A program made the translations under genes and the position numbers. A DNA stretch of 59,026 bases from a virus: positions 1 through 59,026 of IMG/VR virus record IMGVR_UViG_3300030520_000025. One strand, given 5' to 3'. Positions 48,037-56,600 of this stretch are shown in pieces. Position 1 is the stretch's first letter, and the number at the start of each line of letters is the position of its first letter. The notes under the pieces are model-generated. The model ran no database searches, was not told the DNA's origin, and saw only the letters and a program-made list of their open reading frames with translations.

Positions 48037-49079
48037 TAGTTGCTCCTGTTCCCGGAATACCCGCCGAGATTGATCCCTGCGTTCATTGTGGCATAAGGCG
48101 AACCTTGGCCCCACGGACCACGGAGGCGAACGTTGTTCTGCTGCTGCCCGTCGAGATTGAGGTCGATCGCAAGAACCTGCCCGAAGATGAACATGAACTT
48201 CTTTTCCGCCATCTGCGACAGGAGCATCATGCCCTTGCCGGAGCCGGGGGTCTTCGCTTCCATCTTTGCGGCCGCATCCTCCAGAAGCATCTGGCGAGCC
48301 TTCTGCTCGAGCATGTCCTCGGTGATCGGGTACGGCGTCGTCATAGACATCCAGTCCGCAGGAACCTGCGGGAGCGGTCCGCGGCGGCGGTACGAGTAGC
48401 TGTACGGCACGTAGTTAGTCTGGTGCGGCCATAGTTCGAACATCTGGTATCCGAGCGTGGCGCTGCCGGGGCGTTGGTCCGTGCCCGCCGGAACCGCGTA
48501 CCGTGGGTTCGAGAAGTCGAGGCGCTGAGGGTCTTTGACTGACAGGGTGGCCTGCGTGACGCTCCAGAAGTCGATGTAGCCATCGTTGGTTGTGTCGCGG
48601 ATTTCGATGAACTTCCGGAAGTCGGCAACTGGCGCCGGGTAGTAGACCTGATAGATCATGTACGGCTGGCCGGGACCACTGGTCGGCTCCATCCAAGGGC
48701 GGTCAAGGGTCAACGTCGCAAACGGGTAGTTCGGCGAGTTCGCCGGGTCTTGCCCATTGTCGTACGCGATGATGTTGTAGACCGAGAAGCTCGGGTTACG
48801 GTACTGAAGCTGCGTGATGAACGGCTGGCCGGTGTAGCCCAGCAGGAGATTCGTGAGGTACGAGTTGCATACGATGCTGGGGGAGTACGGCGTCGTGGTC
48901 GTGCTGCCGGTGTTGAAGATGATGCCAGGGGTGAGCCATCCAGAGAAGCCCTTTTGAAACGACCAATCGCAGTTATCGTAGATCGCCCCCAGCGCGCGCT
49001 GCGTCTCCGTCTGCGAGCGAGACAGTGGCGTATCGGGTACCAATCCAGTCAAGGCCTTCGCAACGTTAAACAGGCTCAT
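48036..49079 (-). CDS. Structural protein, connector-region
   Basis: A 347-residue protein. The helical start (MSLFNVAKALTGLVPDTPLS, TETQRALGAIYDNCDWSFQK) resembles adaptor or head-completion proteins. A long beta-rich middle and a helical C-terminal region (EDMLEQKARQMLLEDAAAKM) follow. The ATG at 49079 is preceded by TTAGGAG. Role inferred from position. Confidence 0.6.
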   Translation of the reverse strand: MSLFNVAKALTGLVPDTPLSRSQTETQRALGAIYDNCDWSFQKGFSGWLTPGIIFNTGSTTTTPYSPSIVCNSYLTNLLLGYTGQPFITQLQYRNPSFSVYNIIAYDNGQDPANSPNYPFATLTLDRPWMEPTSGPGQPYMIYQVYYPAPVADFRKFIEIRDTTNDGYIDFWSVTQATLSVKDPQRLDFSNPRYAVPAGTDQRPGSATLGYQMFELWPHQTNYVPYSYSYRRRGPLPQVPADWMSMTTPYPITEDMLEQKARQMLLEDAAAKMEAKTPGSGKGMMLLSQMAEKKFMFIFGQVLAIDLNLDGQQQNNVRLRGPWGQGSPYATMNAGINLGGYSGNRSN

Positions 49080-49086
49080 CGTTCTC

Positions 49087-49140
49087 CTAAAAGTAAAGGG
49101 CCGCGCCGAGAACGGCAACGGCCCCCACTGCGATTCTCAT
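49087..49140 (-). CDS. Possible 17-residue hydrophobic micro-peptide
   Basis: MRIAVGAVAVLGAALYF, with AGAAGGAT just before the ATG and placed between two structural genes. It could be a tiny membrane peptide or merely a leader. Too short to be sure. Confidence 0.3.
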   Translation of the reverse strand: MRIAVGAVAVLGAALYF

Positions 49141-49146
49141 ATCCTT

Positions 49147-49743
49147 CTACAGCTGCGAAACAAAGGCTCCGAACTGGACAGTCTCAGCAGTGAGATTGGT
49201 TCCACTTGGAACGCTGCCGCTGCTCGGTGCCACCGATACGGTGAGGGTTGCGGGAGTACCGCCGGTGCCGGAGATGGTTGCCGTAGGTGCCGCCGTGTAC
49301 GATCCCGAGTTGGTGATGTTGATGGCGATGGTTGTCGCCGTCAACACCGTCACGGTTCCAGCAGCGCCGCTGCCAGTACCACCCGCGAAGACGATGGGAA
49401 CAACCGTGCCAGGAGTCATGCCGACGCCCGCTGCGTTCTGAACCACGAGCACGCCGTTCCTGCCCGAGTACGTCCAGTACGCCCTCCAGCCCGATTGCGT
49501 TGGGGAGGGAGCGCCAGCGCGAACGTAGGCCGCTCCGATGCCCGCAGCCGTCGGGATAAAGTCAACCTGGTAGTTTCCGCTAACCGTGGTGCAAGCCATC
49601 GGAAAGCTGATGTACTCGTTCGCGCCGGGGTTGGAGAGTGGATCGCCAGTCGCGGGGGCGTAGGATGAGGGTCCGCTGGCGACGAGAAGCGCCTCGCGGA
49701 ACTCACCTACTTGAGCGGACTGGTAAACATATGAAGGTGTCAT
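49147..49743 (-). CDS. Virion protein with beta-sandwich repeat
   Basis: A 198-residue protein with a beta-rich N-terminal domain (REALLVASGPSSYAPATGDP) and then a Gly/Thr-rich repeat (ITNSGSYTAAPTATISGTGG) also present in the protein at 50096-50956. Decoration or head-surface role inferred. AAGGAG lies before the ATG. Confidence 0.6.
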   Translation of the reverse strand: MTPSYVYQSAQVGEFREALLVASGPSSYAPATGDPLSNPGANEYISFPMACTTVSGNYQVDFIPTAAGIGAAYVRAGAPSPTQSGWRAYWTYSGRNGVLVVQNAAGVGMTPGTVVPIVFAGGTGSGAAGTVTVLTATTIAINITNSGSYTAAPTATISGTGGTPATLTVSVAPSSGSVPSGTNLTAETVQFGAFVSQL

Positions 49744-49752
49744 CCTTGCTCC

Positions 49753-50094
49753 TTATGCCAACTGCTCTATGGTCAGATAGGCGGAATAACTGCTACCACT
49801 GAACGACCCTCCGACAGATGTCGACAGTGAGATATATGATCCATCCCCAACGAACACAAAGTCGGCACCTATTTGAGACGGTTCAGTGAGCGAAGTGTTC
49901 AGCGAGCATCCGTTACCCACTGGCTCCAGCGAAAGAGTAACGCTTGGACCAGAAGATGCAGCTTCGGAAGAGAGCGCAACGGTGATCCTATACAAGGCCG
50001 CCGCCGTCGTCGTGTAAACGCTCGTCGACGATATAGCCGACGTTTGCCCCGTCCACTCATTGCTGTATACGATTTGCGCTGCGCAGAATGGCAT
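49753..50094 (-). CDS. Small virion protein
   Basis: A 113-residue, beta-rich Ser/Thr protein (LYRITVALSSEAASSGPSVT, FVFVGDGSYISLSTSVGGSF). Typical small structural protein near the capsid gene. AGGGA lies before the ATG. Function unknown. Confidence 0.6.
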   Translation of the reverse strand: MPFCAAQIVYSNEWTGQTSAISSTSVYTTTAAALYRITVALSSEAASSGPSVTLSLEPVGNGCSLNTSLTEPSQIGADFVFVGDGSYISLSTSVGGSFSGSSYSAYLTIEQLA

Positions 50095-50095
50095 A

Positions 50096-50956
50096 TTATC
50101 CCTGCCTCACTGGAAGCTGGAGGTCAACACGAACAATCGTGCTAGCCGCCGGTAGGTCAAGAGTGTATCCCATGAATCCGCCGGTGGTCGTGATCGTAGA
50201 GTTCGTTGTAACCGCCGAAGCGGTCGCCGCCGTTACTCCATTTCCTGCCGCCGGGGTACCGCTCGCCGTGGTGACGAGTACAGGAGCGATACCGAGCTCT
50301 TGAATGACCACCCATGCGTTCGCGGTAATTTGCGCCGCCGTTACGGACGTAAGGAACACGCCGCGCGGGGAGGAGAGGGAAAGCGCCGAGGCGTCGAATG
50401 TGGAAACGAAGTTGGGGTCAACGTTCATCTCCGCCAGAACCGAGCCGCCCGAACCAGTCGAGAGGACCGAAGTCAGGGTGAAGGTGGGAACCGAGGTCAT
50501 GTTCGCGCCCGCATAGGTCAACTGCGCACCGACGATGGCACCGCCAGAGAGCGTGAGGAGAGCCGTTGCCGCCGTTCCGCCCGCAGCCGAGGAACTTATC
50601 GCCACCGTGCCCGTGCCGGAGCCTGTAGCCGTGATGACGTAGCCGGAGCCAGCTGCGGAAACCACAACCTGCCCAACAGTCGTCGGGAGGCCCCATCCCG
50701 CTACCTTACCGAATCCGGTGTTGGCGGCGGTGGAAGCGGCAGAGAGGCGCACGAGGCGGTATCGGCCAGTGTTGAGGTTCGACCCGAAGCGGATGTTCCA
50801 CTGAGCAGCCTCGCTCGTTTGGAGGTCCACATAATCGCCCTCGTGGAGCGACCCGCCGAGGTACGGAACCCCGGTGATCGCGTCGGACATGCCGCTCGGC
50901 GAGGTGTAAACCGCGAACGGCCCAAGATAAAAGGATTGTGCGAGTGTTTGTGCCAT
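50096..50956 (-). CDS. Head-associated structural protein
   Basis: A 286-residue protein directly after the capsid gene with a TAATG overlap. The N-terminal part (FYLGPFAVYTSPSGMSDAIT) is followed by a GSGY-type beta repeat (VVSAAGSGYVITATGSGTGT, GAQLTYAGANMTSVPTFTL) and a C-terminal beta domain. Probably a decoration or head-stabilising protein. The start at 50956 avoids a 47-residue extension that lies within the capsid frame. Confidence 0.6.
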   Translation of the reverse strand: MAQTLAQSFYLGPFAVYTSPSGMSDAITGVPYLGGSLHEGDYVDLQTSEAAQWNIRFGSNLNTGRYRLVRLSAASTAANTGFGKVAGWGLPTTVGQVVVSAAGSGYVITATGSGTGTVAISSSAAGGTAATALLTLSGGAIVGAQLTYAGANMTSVPTFTLTSVLSTGSGGSVLAEMNVDPNFVSTFDASALSLSSPRGVFLTSVTAAQITANAWVVIQELGIAPVLVTTASGTPAAGNGVTAATASAVTTNSTITTTGGFMGYTLDLPAASTIVRVDLQLPVRQG

Positions 50957-52233
50957 TACTGTCCCACTCCCTTGAAGCCGAAGATAATCATGCCGTGGGT
51001 CGGCTGATCGCTGTACACGTTTGTCGCCAACCGCAGATACCGGATGTTGGACGAGATGTTGTTCGGAATCGGGTTCTCGCGGATGTTGAAGTTCCAACCG
51101 CTACCCGGCTTCGGGGGAAGCATGACCATCGCTTCGGGGTCGATGAAGTAAAGCGCCTCGCCCGGGTTGATGGTGGTTGCCGACGGGATGTTCGATCCTG
51201 TCGGGGAGAGCGTGCCCGCCGCCACTGCAACGCCGTTGACGTTGAATGTGGGGGTAAGGTACGGCGAAAGCTGGGTGCTGCCACCCGATCCGTCGTAGTA
51301 CTTGGCCTGACCAACCGAGCCGAACGCTGCCGGGTTGCCGCCAGGGAGGAAGTTGAATGCCACCGAAGACGGGCAGAGCGGGTCTTCGTGGATCTTGATG
51401 CCGTTGAAGTCAATCGAGCGCCAACCGAAGTCGGTGCCTTCCTTGACGTCAAGCTGCATCGTGACCGACTGCGTCCGGAAGGCAGTTGCGACTGCGCCCC
51501 ATCCGAACGGCCCAACGAAGCCAACCTTTGCCTTCGCGCCGAGAACACTCAACTGAGCGACTGCGCGCTGGAAGACGGGCCACGTGATCGAGCCAGCCGC
51601 ACCGGTGTTCGTTCCGCAGTAGTACGGGGTGGCGTTGTACGCCTGTCCCGTCACACCGTTGCGGGTGACGCCGCCATAGAGGGTGTAGTAGTTGCCGAAT
51701 GGACCCGGATCGTAGCCGTTGTTGAACGCCTCGTCGAAGCCGTTGGACGACTTGTGACGATCGTTCGATACGCCGGCAGTCGAGCCGCCAGGGGAGCCAG
51801 AGTTCCACTGGCCGTGCTGGTAAGCGTCCATCTCAACCATCGACTCAAGCCGCTTGGCGAGGCAGTAGTTGTCGATCGCTTCCTGAGAGACGATCTGAGT
51901 GTCGCCCGCGGCGTTGTAGAGGTCGTACTCCGTCTCTTCGATTTCGAGGTCCGACTCATAGAACCGAATATCGAACTTGGAGTCGTTGACCATCTGCTTA
52001 CGCGTCGGGTTGATTGTCGCACCCGGCTGGGTGGCGGAACCATGAGCGAAGTCATAGATGTAGGGGTTGCGAACGCCCGTGCCCTGGAAGAAGACGTCCA
52101 TGACGCCAGCTTCTTTCAGCAGCGTCAACAGAGGGTAGTTGGTACCGAAGCAGTCCGCTACAAACCCCTTGCGAATAAGCTCTCGTGATACCGCATCCCT
52201 TTGATTATAAAGAGGATCGTTTGGCTGAGGCAT
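50956..52233 (-). CDS. Major capsid protein
   Basis: A 425-residue protein following the scaffold-like gene, the usual position for the major head protein. Alpha-beta composition with an N-terminal arm (PLYNQRDAVSRELIRKGFVA) and segments such as FDIRFYESDLEIEETEYDLY and CLAKRLESMVEMDAYQHGQW. No single motif is decisive, but size and order (portal, scaffold, capsid) make the call strong. A weak AAAGG lies upstream of the ATG. Confidence 0.85.
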   Translation of the reverse strand: MPQPNDPLYNQRDAVSRELIRKGFVADCFGTNYPLLTLLKEAGVMDVFFQGTGVRNPYIYDFAHGSATQPGATINPTRKQMVNDSKFDIRFYESDLEIEETEYDLYNAAGDTQIVSQEAIDNYCLAKRLESMVEMDAYQHGQWNSGSPGGSTAGVSNDRHKSSNGFDEAFNNGYDPGPFGNYYTLYGGVTRNGVTGQAYNATPYYCGTNTGAAGSITWPVFQRAVAQLSVLGAKAKVGFVGPFGWGAVATAFRTQSVTMQLDVKEGTDFGWRSIDFNGIKIHEDPLCPSSVAFNFLPGGNPAAFGSVGQAKYYDGSGGSTQLSPYLTPTFNVNGVAVAAGTLSPTGSNIPSATTINPGEALYFIDPEAMVMLPPKPGSGWNFNIRENPIPNNISSNIRYLRLATNVYSDQPTHGMIIFGFKGVGQ

Positions 52234-52248
52234 TTACATTAACCTTTC

Positions 52249-53022
52249 TTAGACAGCACCACTGGTGGATTTTCCAAACTCGTTTGCGCGGGTCATCGCG
52301 CTGGCGATCTTCTCGCGTGCCGACATCGAAGAGAACTCGCGCACGCTCTTCGTGTCGCGGGGCTTCGGGATGTTCGGGTAGCCGCTCGGCATGCCGCCAT
52401 TCAACTCAGGATGGCCTGCAACGGAAGGGTTCGTTTCCTTGTACTTGGTGACGGCGGCCGCGGCGTAGTCGTCCATGCGCTTCTGCTCGCGCTCGGTGTT
52501 GACTGCCGTCTCCTTTGCCGTGATGCCGTACTTCTGCTCCGCCCAATCAGCCACCGACAGACGGCGGCTCTGCGCTTCCTGTGCGAGCGTTGCGGGGTCG
52601 TCGGGGAGCGGCTGGCCGAACACTCGCTGGTAGCGGGTGGACACGCCGAGGGTCTGACCGACGCTGGCGAATCCGTTCACGATCGTCTCACGAAGGGAGT
52701 CCATCGGGTCTTTCGCTGCCGGGGTGATGCTGGGAAGATCGGGGATGGTGATGCCGTTGAAGCCCTGCGCCTTGACGGAATCGAGGGCGGCCTTCAATGC
52801 AGCGTTGGAAGCCTGCAACTGAGCCGTGTTCGCTTCGGTCATGCCGAACTTGGCGATGTTGTCGTTCACGATGCGGTCGAGGTTCTGAGCCTCTTCCAGT
52901 TTCCGCTGCGCTTCGGTAGCCGCCGCCGACATGGATTGGTCGAACTGCGAGATGATGTCCGCCTTGGCGGTGAGGGTCTCTTCTGGTACTCCGAGCGCAA
53001 GTGCGAGTTCGCGTGTCGTCAT
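52249..53022 (-). CDS. Scaffolding protein candidate
   Basis: A 257-residue, highly charged, helical protein (TEAQRKLEEAQNLDRIVNDN, QASNAALKAALDSVKAQGFN) located between portal and capsid genes. These are the features of phage scaffolds that chaperone procapsid assembly and are then lost. AGGAG lies upstream of the ATG. No protease motif. Confidence 0.7.
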   Translation of the reverse strand: MTTRELALALGVPEETLTAKADIISQFDQSMSAAATEAQRKLEEAQNLDRIVNDNIAKFGMTEANTAQLQASNAALKAALDSVKAQGFNGITIPDLPSITPAAKDPMDSLRETIVNGFASVGQTLGVSTRYQRVFGQPLPDDPATLAQEAQSRRLSVADWAEQKYGITAKETAVNTEREQKRMDDYAAAAVTKYKETNPSVAGHPELNGGMPSGYPNIPKPRDTKSVREFSSMSAREKIASAMTRANEFGKSTSGAV

Positions 53023-53032
53023 CTAAATTCTC

Positions 53033-53299
53033 CTATGCTCCTTGGGGCGGCGCCGCCGGAGCGGACTGTTGGGGGTTCCCTGGTGCTTGCTGCGAAGATT
53101 TCTGAATGGCCTGAACGAGCGCGCTTACGGCTACTTCGAGTTCGGGCTGAATGGTGGTGTTCTGAGTCGATATCTGCTTGAGCGCCATCGCGATCTTGCC
53201 CAGCGTGTCTTGTAGCGGATTGGCTTGAGGCGAAGCACCGCCCCCACCCTGAGGGGAGGGAGCGGATGCTTGCGGGTTGGGCATTGTTGCTGAAGCCAT
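53033..53299 (-). CDS. Small Ala/Gln/Pro-rich protein
   Basis: An 88-residue protein: a disordered N-terminus (ASAPSPQGGGGASPQANP), a helix (TLGKIAMALKQISTQNTTIQ) and a Gln/Pro/Ala tail. Probably an assembly or capsid-associated protein. GGAG lies ten bases upstream of the ATG. Confidence 0.6.
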   Translation of the reverse strand: MASATMPNPQASAPSPQGGGGASPQANPLQDTLGKIAMALKQISTQNTTIQPELEVAVSALVQAIQKSSQQAPGNPQQSAPAAPPQGA

Positions 53300-53317
53300 G
53301 ACGGTGAAACTCCTGAA

Positions 53318-53434
53318 CTACTTGTGGCGCTTTTTCCCACCCTTGTGCTTCTTGCCGCCATGCTTCTTGTGCTTTTTGCCCTTGTGCTCTTTCTCGGAAG
53401 TGCCCTTGATTTTGAAGCCGTGTTCCTTCTTCAT
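53318..53434 (-). CDS. Lys/His-rich micro-protein, 38 residues
   Basis: An extremely basic peptide: it begins MKKEHGFKIKGTSEKEHKGK and continues as alternating Lys, His and Gly. More than half of the residues are Lys, His or Arg. AAGGAG lies before the ATG. It follows a terminator and precedes the scaffold region. It could bind DNA or metal ions, or help condense DNA during packaging. This is inference from composition. Confidence 0.65.
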   Translation of the reverse strand: MKKEHGFKIKGTSEKEHKGKKHKKHGGKKHKGGKKRHK

Positions 53435-53461
53435 GGTGGAACTCCTTGTCCTAGCAAACAG

Positions 53462-53496
53462 AAAAACGCCTCGCGACATATTCTGTCTGCGAGGCG
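53462..53496 (-). terminator. Leftward terminator inside the head-gene operon
   Basis: On the minus strand the stem CGCCTCGC/GCGAGGCG is extended by GACA/TGTC with one bulged base and a 5-base loop, followed by TTTTT. It should end part of the terL-to-portal transcript before the scaffold and capsid genes. Confidence 0.8.
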
Positions 53497-53531
53497 CTAT
53501 CGGAACCGTGGGCGGGCGAATGCGGGACTCT
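53492..53531. repeat. 40-bp imperfect repeat, copy 2
   Basis: Partner of 34442-34481, with identical 10-base ends and a diverged centre. Its left end forms part of the terminator stem. Confidence 0.7.
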
Positions 53532-53567
53532 ATGGGTTTTACCTTATCACTAAATCGAACTTACGTG

Positions 53568-53852
53568 TCAAGCACTTACTTCAGAAATAGTTTTTGCGAA
53601 CAATGCAGTCACCATAATGTCCGCCTCGGAACCATCTGGGATGCGCGCGATCTGGTCGAACTCGATAACCGTGAGCGTGCCCTGATTGAAGTTCATCTTC
53701 AATGGAACCGGGCCCGTCATGCGGCTTGACTGGTACGCCGCGATGACTCCGGCGAGGACTTCGATGGCCTCTTCGCGCGTCTTGGGGCGCACCTGCTGGC
53801 GGACGGTTGAGAAATGCTCGCGCTTGGTCACTACGATGTCTTCAGCTTGCAT
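53568..53852 (-). CDS. Hypothetical protein, head region
   Basis: A 94-residue protein that is helical then beta (REEAIEVLAGVIAAYQSSRM, GTLTVIEFDQIARIPDGSEA). AAGGAG lies before the ATG. Such small proteins are common after portal genes. Function unknown. Confidence 0.6.
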   Translation of the reverse strand: MQAEDIVVTKREHFSTVRQQVRPKTREEAIEVLAGVIAAYQSSRMTGPVPLKMNFNQGTLTVIEFDQIARIPDGSEADIMVTALFAKTISEVSA

Positions 53853-53861
53853 GAGGTCTCC

Positions 53862-54053
53862 TTAGAACGCGGCGATGCGTTCGCCTAGAACGCCAGAGTA
53901 GTTGTTCATTATTGCGAGTTGCCGCACAAGGCGTCCCTGCTCCGCTACTGGTAGTACTTTGAATATATCGGTATCGGTGAACGTATTGAGTTTCTCGATC
54001 TTTTCATCCAATTCGGTCTTCTCGTCTACTACGCGCTGCTGGTGTGGTTGCAT
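53862..54053 (-). CDS. Small conserved phage protein of the MQPHQQRV type
   Basis: A 63-residue helical protein (MQPHQQRVVDEKTELDEKIE, ending YSGVLGERIAAF). The start and the end match a recurring small family in phage accessory and structural regions (EKxELDxKIxKL, QxxxMxxYxxVLxxRI). Function unknown. AAGGAG lies upstream. Confidence 0.7.
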   Translation of the reverse strand: MQPHQQRVVDEKTELDEKIEKLNTFTDTDIFKVLPVAEQGRLVRQLAIMNNYSGVLGERIAAF

Positions 54054-54064
54054 TTTGGGTCTCC

Positions 54065-56110
54065 TTATGATGTTGAGTTCACTGCGCGAACGTTGCCAGA
54101 CTGAGATCCCTTACCCTCTGGATGGTTTGGCTTTTTGAATGAGTTGGGCCTTCCCCCTCCTTGCCCTTGCTGGGATGCTTCCGGCGGAGGATCAAGACCT
54201 AGCTCGTGTTGCTTGGCGGCGATCGTGGCCTTGGCCTCAAGCTCCCACACGCCGTCGGCAACCTGCTCTTTCTCCCACTTCTTATGCTGGACGTCGTAGT
54301 CCTCAATGCCCAGTTTGGCGAAGACGGTCTCGTTGGAAATCTTAGCACCCTTCTGGAAAAGCATCATGTAAATCATGCGCTCCTGCTGGTGCGTGATGTT
54401 CAACAACTGAGCGGGAGTCGAGATGGTGCGCAGCTTCTCGCAGAACCACATTGACCTTTCGCGCTTCGATTTATTGCTGACCTTGCTGCGGTCTTCTCCG
54501 GTAAGGTGCGAGGGGATAATCGAGTTTGGGTCATTGTCGAAAGTTTCTAGCCCCACACCTTCAGGTCCAACCATCGAGAGCAAATCTTCCACCGTGTAGA
54601 ACTGCGCGATGTTGAACTTCAGCATGTTCGCTTGCCGATTGTTCGATCGCCAGATGTTCACGGCGATGCCCTTCGCCATAGGGCCAAGGTTCTCCACGAA
54701 CTTGTCCATCGACTCATCGCTCATGTTGCCCTTGACTTCGCGCATGCTGGCGAGGTCGGTGAGGCCGAGCGTGGCCTTGATGGACGCCCCGAGAAGGTCG
54801 ATGCCCTTGAAGTCCGTCTCCGAAACCTCAAGACCTTCAGGCAGGAGAGAGCGCGTCCACTTGGATGGGTCGCCGCGGCCGCCAAGACGCATGCCCTGCG
54901 CATGGAGGAGGTCAAGCTTCTCCATTTGCGTGCGGGCCACGCCGTTCGATACGTCATGGCCCAGCGGCGGGTCTTTCTGGACAGCGAGAACAGTGTTCAT
55001 GTCCGAGATGCGGTCGCGGCGGGCAATCTCTAAGCCCTTGACGTTCTGGATCGACGAGTAGCCCACCGCAGACCATGCCCAGTCGTTGACGTCGACATGG
55101 GATACAGGAATCTCGCCGTGCCAGTTGAAAGCGGTGTCATCATAGAGCGGGACGGGAACCCCTGGCGAAGTGATGACCAGTCTAAGCTGGGGGTACATGC
55201 GGCAGTCTGCCACACCTGCCTTACGAGATTCGGGTAGGCCATTTGCAGGGTTGATAGTGACCAGCAGGTCGCCCAGACTTGGTACTTGGTATCCCCAAGA
55301 CGTTCCGTCGATACCCATCTGTTGAGTTCGCCCGGTGTCATTGATGCGCAGGTCTCGAATGAAGCTATAGCGGATTTCGCAGTACCGATTTTCCCATCCA
55401 TTGTGCTCTTCTCCGGTGAAGCGATAGCGGTCGTAGAAGTCCATGCGCCGCGCCATGCCCAGCGTGCCGTAGTTCTTCCAGTCCATGCGGCCAATCGGCG
55501 TAAGCCACTGCTGAAACGCTGGGAAGCGCGCGTGAGCTTCGGCAACCGGCATTGGGCGTACGATCGTGCCCGCGTAGCAGCCCTGAACGTCGTTGTCGGC
55601 CGGCAGTTGCTCGGGCAGGAACTCCCGAGGCCCTAGCGCATCGAATACGATCTTGCCGCGCCCCCAGCCGTACTTGTCGCGGCTGTACTTCTGCCAGAGA
55701 TAGCCACGGCCCACCATCGCGTACTGCAGCGTGCGGCGCATGTTCGAGACGAACTCGGAGTCCCAGTAGGTGAAGCGGAACACGTCGTTGTAGAGCGCGG
55801 CGTACTTCGAGAACTCCTCGGCGCGGGAACCCAGCGTCGCAATCTGCCGCAGGTCGGTGATGGTTTCGACGAATGTGCGGATGTCCGGCTGGAGAAGGTT
55901 CGACTCGAGGTCGCGGTCTTGGCCGAGACCCATGAGGAGCTGAATGTCTTTGTTGACGTTGCGGATACCCGGCTGCGCTTGCGTCCATGCGTCGCCGTTT
56001 TGTACAAGCTCCGATATCCATCCAGCCCGATAGTAATCAGGCGCCTCGCGCGGGGGGCACTGCCAGCTTCGGACTTTATCGCTCTCAAGCGGCAGCACAG
56101 AGTTTGGCAC
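54065..56110 (-). CDS. Portal protein
   Basis: A 681-residue protein after the terminase, the usual portal place. The N-terminal half has Trp/Tyr-rich alpha-beta segments (YYRAGWISELVQNGDAWTQA, FRFTYWDSEFVSNMRRTL). The middle contains NWHGEIPVSHVDVNDWAWSA and the long helix (ISDMNTVLAVQ). A Gln/Gly-rich C-terminal tail follows. It forms the head vertex through which DNA passes. It includes the 31-base repeat shared with the gene at 1458-1664 (AQGMRLGGRG). Confidence 0.8.
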   Translation of the reverse strand: MPNSVLPLESDKVRSWQCPPREAPDYYRAGWISELVQNGDAWTQAQPGIRNVNKDIQLLMGLGQDRDLESNLLQPDIRTFVETITDLRQIATLGSRAEEFSKYAALYNDVFRFTYWDSEFVSNMRRTLQYAMVGRGYLWQKYSRDKYGWGRGKIVFDALGPREFLPEQLPADNDVQGCYAGTIVRPMPVAEAHARFPAFQQWLTPIGRMDWKNYGTLGMARRMDFYDRYRFTGEEHNGWENRYCEIRYSFIRDLRINDTGRTQQMGIDGTSWGYQVPSLGDLLVTINPANGLPESRKAGVADCRMYPQLRLVITSPGVPVPLYDDTAFNWHGEIPVSHVDVNDWAWSAVGYSSIQNVKGLEIARRDRISDMNTVLAVQKDPPLGHDVSNGVARTQMEKLDLLHAQGMRLGGRGDPSKWTRSLLPEGLEVSETDFKGIDLLGASIKATLGLTDLASMREVKGNMSDESMDKFVENLGPMAKGIAVNIWRSNNRQANMLKFNIAQFYTVEDLLSMVGPEGVGLETFDNDPNSIIPSHLTGEDRSKVSNKSKRERSMWFCEKLRTISTPAQLLNITHQQERMIYMMLFQKGAKISNETVFAKLGIEDYDVQHKKWEKEQVADGVWELEAKATIAAKQHELGLDPPPEASQQGQGGGRPNSFKKPNHPEGKGSQSGNVRAVNSTS
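54872..54902. repeat. 31-bp perfect repeat, copy 2 (inside portal gene)
   Basis: Identical to 1461-1491, same strand and same reading frame, coding AQGMRLGGRG. Confidence 0.9.
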
Positions 56111-56113
56111 GTC

Positions 56114-56587
56114 CTACCTCAACTCGATCTTGGGGTTCTCAAGGGCAACATCCCCCGAGGTCTTGGTGGCTTCGTACTTCTCGGCGGCGATGCAGACCTC
56201 CTGCCGTTGTCGGGACTCTACCGCGGTGTCGTAGTAGAAGTCCATCGTCTTTAGGAGCGCGTTGTTGATGTCGCGCTGGCGGGCGGGCAGGGATGCGTTG
56301 CGGTCGCGCACGGCGGCCTTGATGGACTCGCGCATCGGCCTCTCGGCCTCAAGGCGTCGCAGGGCGGTCTCCTGCCGGTCGCGGAGGGACTGCTCGCGGA
56401 ACTGCTGGGCCTTGCGCTCAATGTCGGAGGCGTGCAGAAGAAGCTCGGTGCCGTACTTGGTTCCGGGCGGCACTACCGGGGGGAACCCCTCCGGCCCAAA
56501 GCCTAGTATTCTCTTGGTTTCAAGGTCGGTGTAGACGACCGTGGCTTCGCGGCTGGATAGCTGGACATTATGCTGGCTCATCGGCAT
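56114..56587 (-). CDS. Hypothetical protein between terL and portal
   Basis: A 157-residue, helical and basic protein (DIERKAQQFREQSLRDRQET, RRLEAERPMRESIKAAVRDR) with a beta-looking start (REATVVYTDLETKRILGFG). Possibly a head-assembly cofactor. The ATG at 56587 has GAGGA upstream. An ATG at 56635 in the same frame would overlap the terL end. Confidence 0.6.
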   Translation of the reverse strand: MPMSQHNVQLSSREATVVYTDLETKRILGFGPEGFPPVVPPGTKYGTELLLHASDIERKAQQFREQSLRDRQETALRRLEAERPMRESIKAAVRDRNASLPARQRDINNALLKTMDFYYDTAVESRQRQEVCIAAEKYEATKTSGDVALENPKIELR

Positions 56588-56600
56588 GAGTGTATCATCC

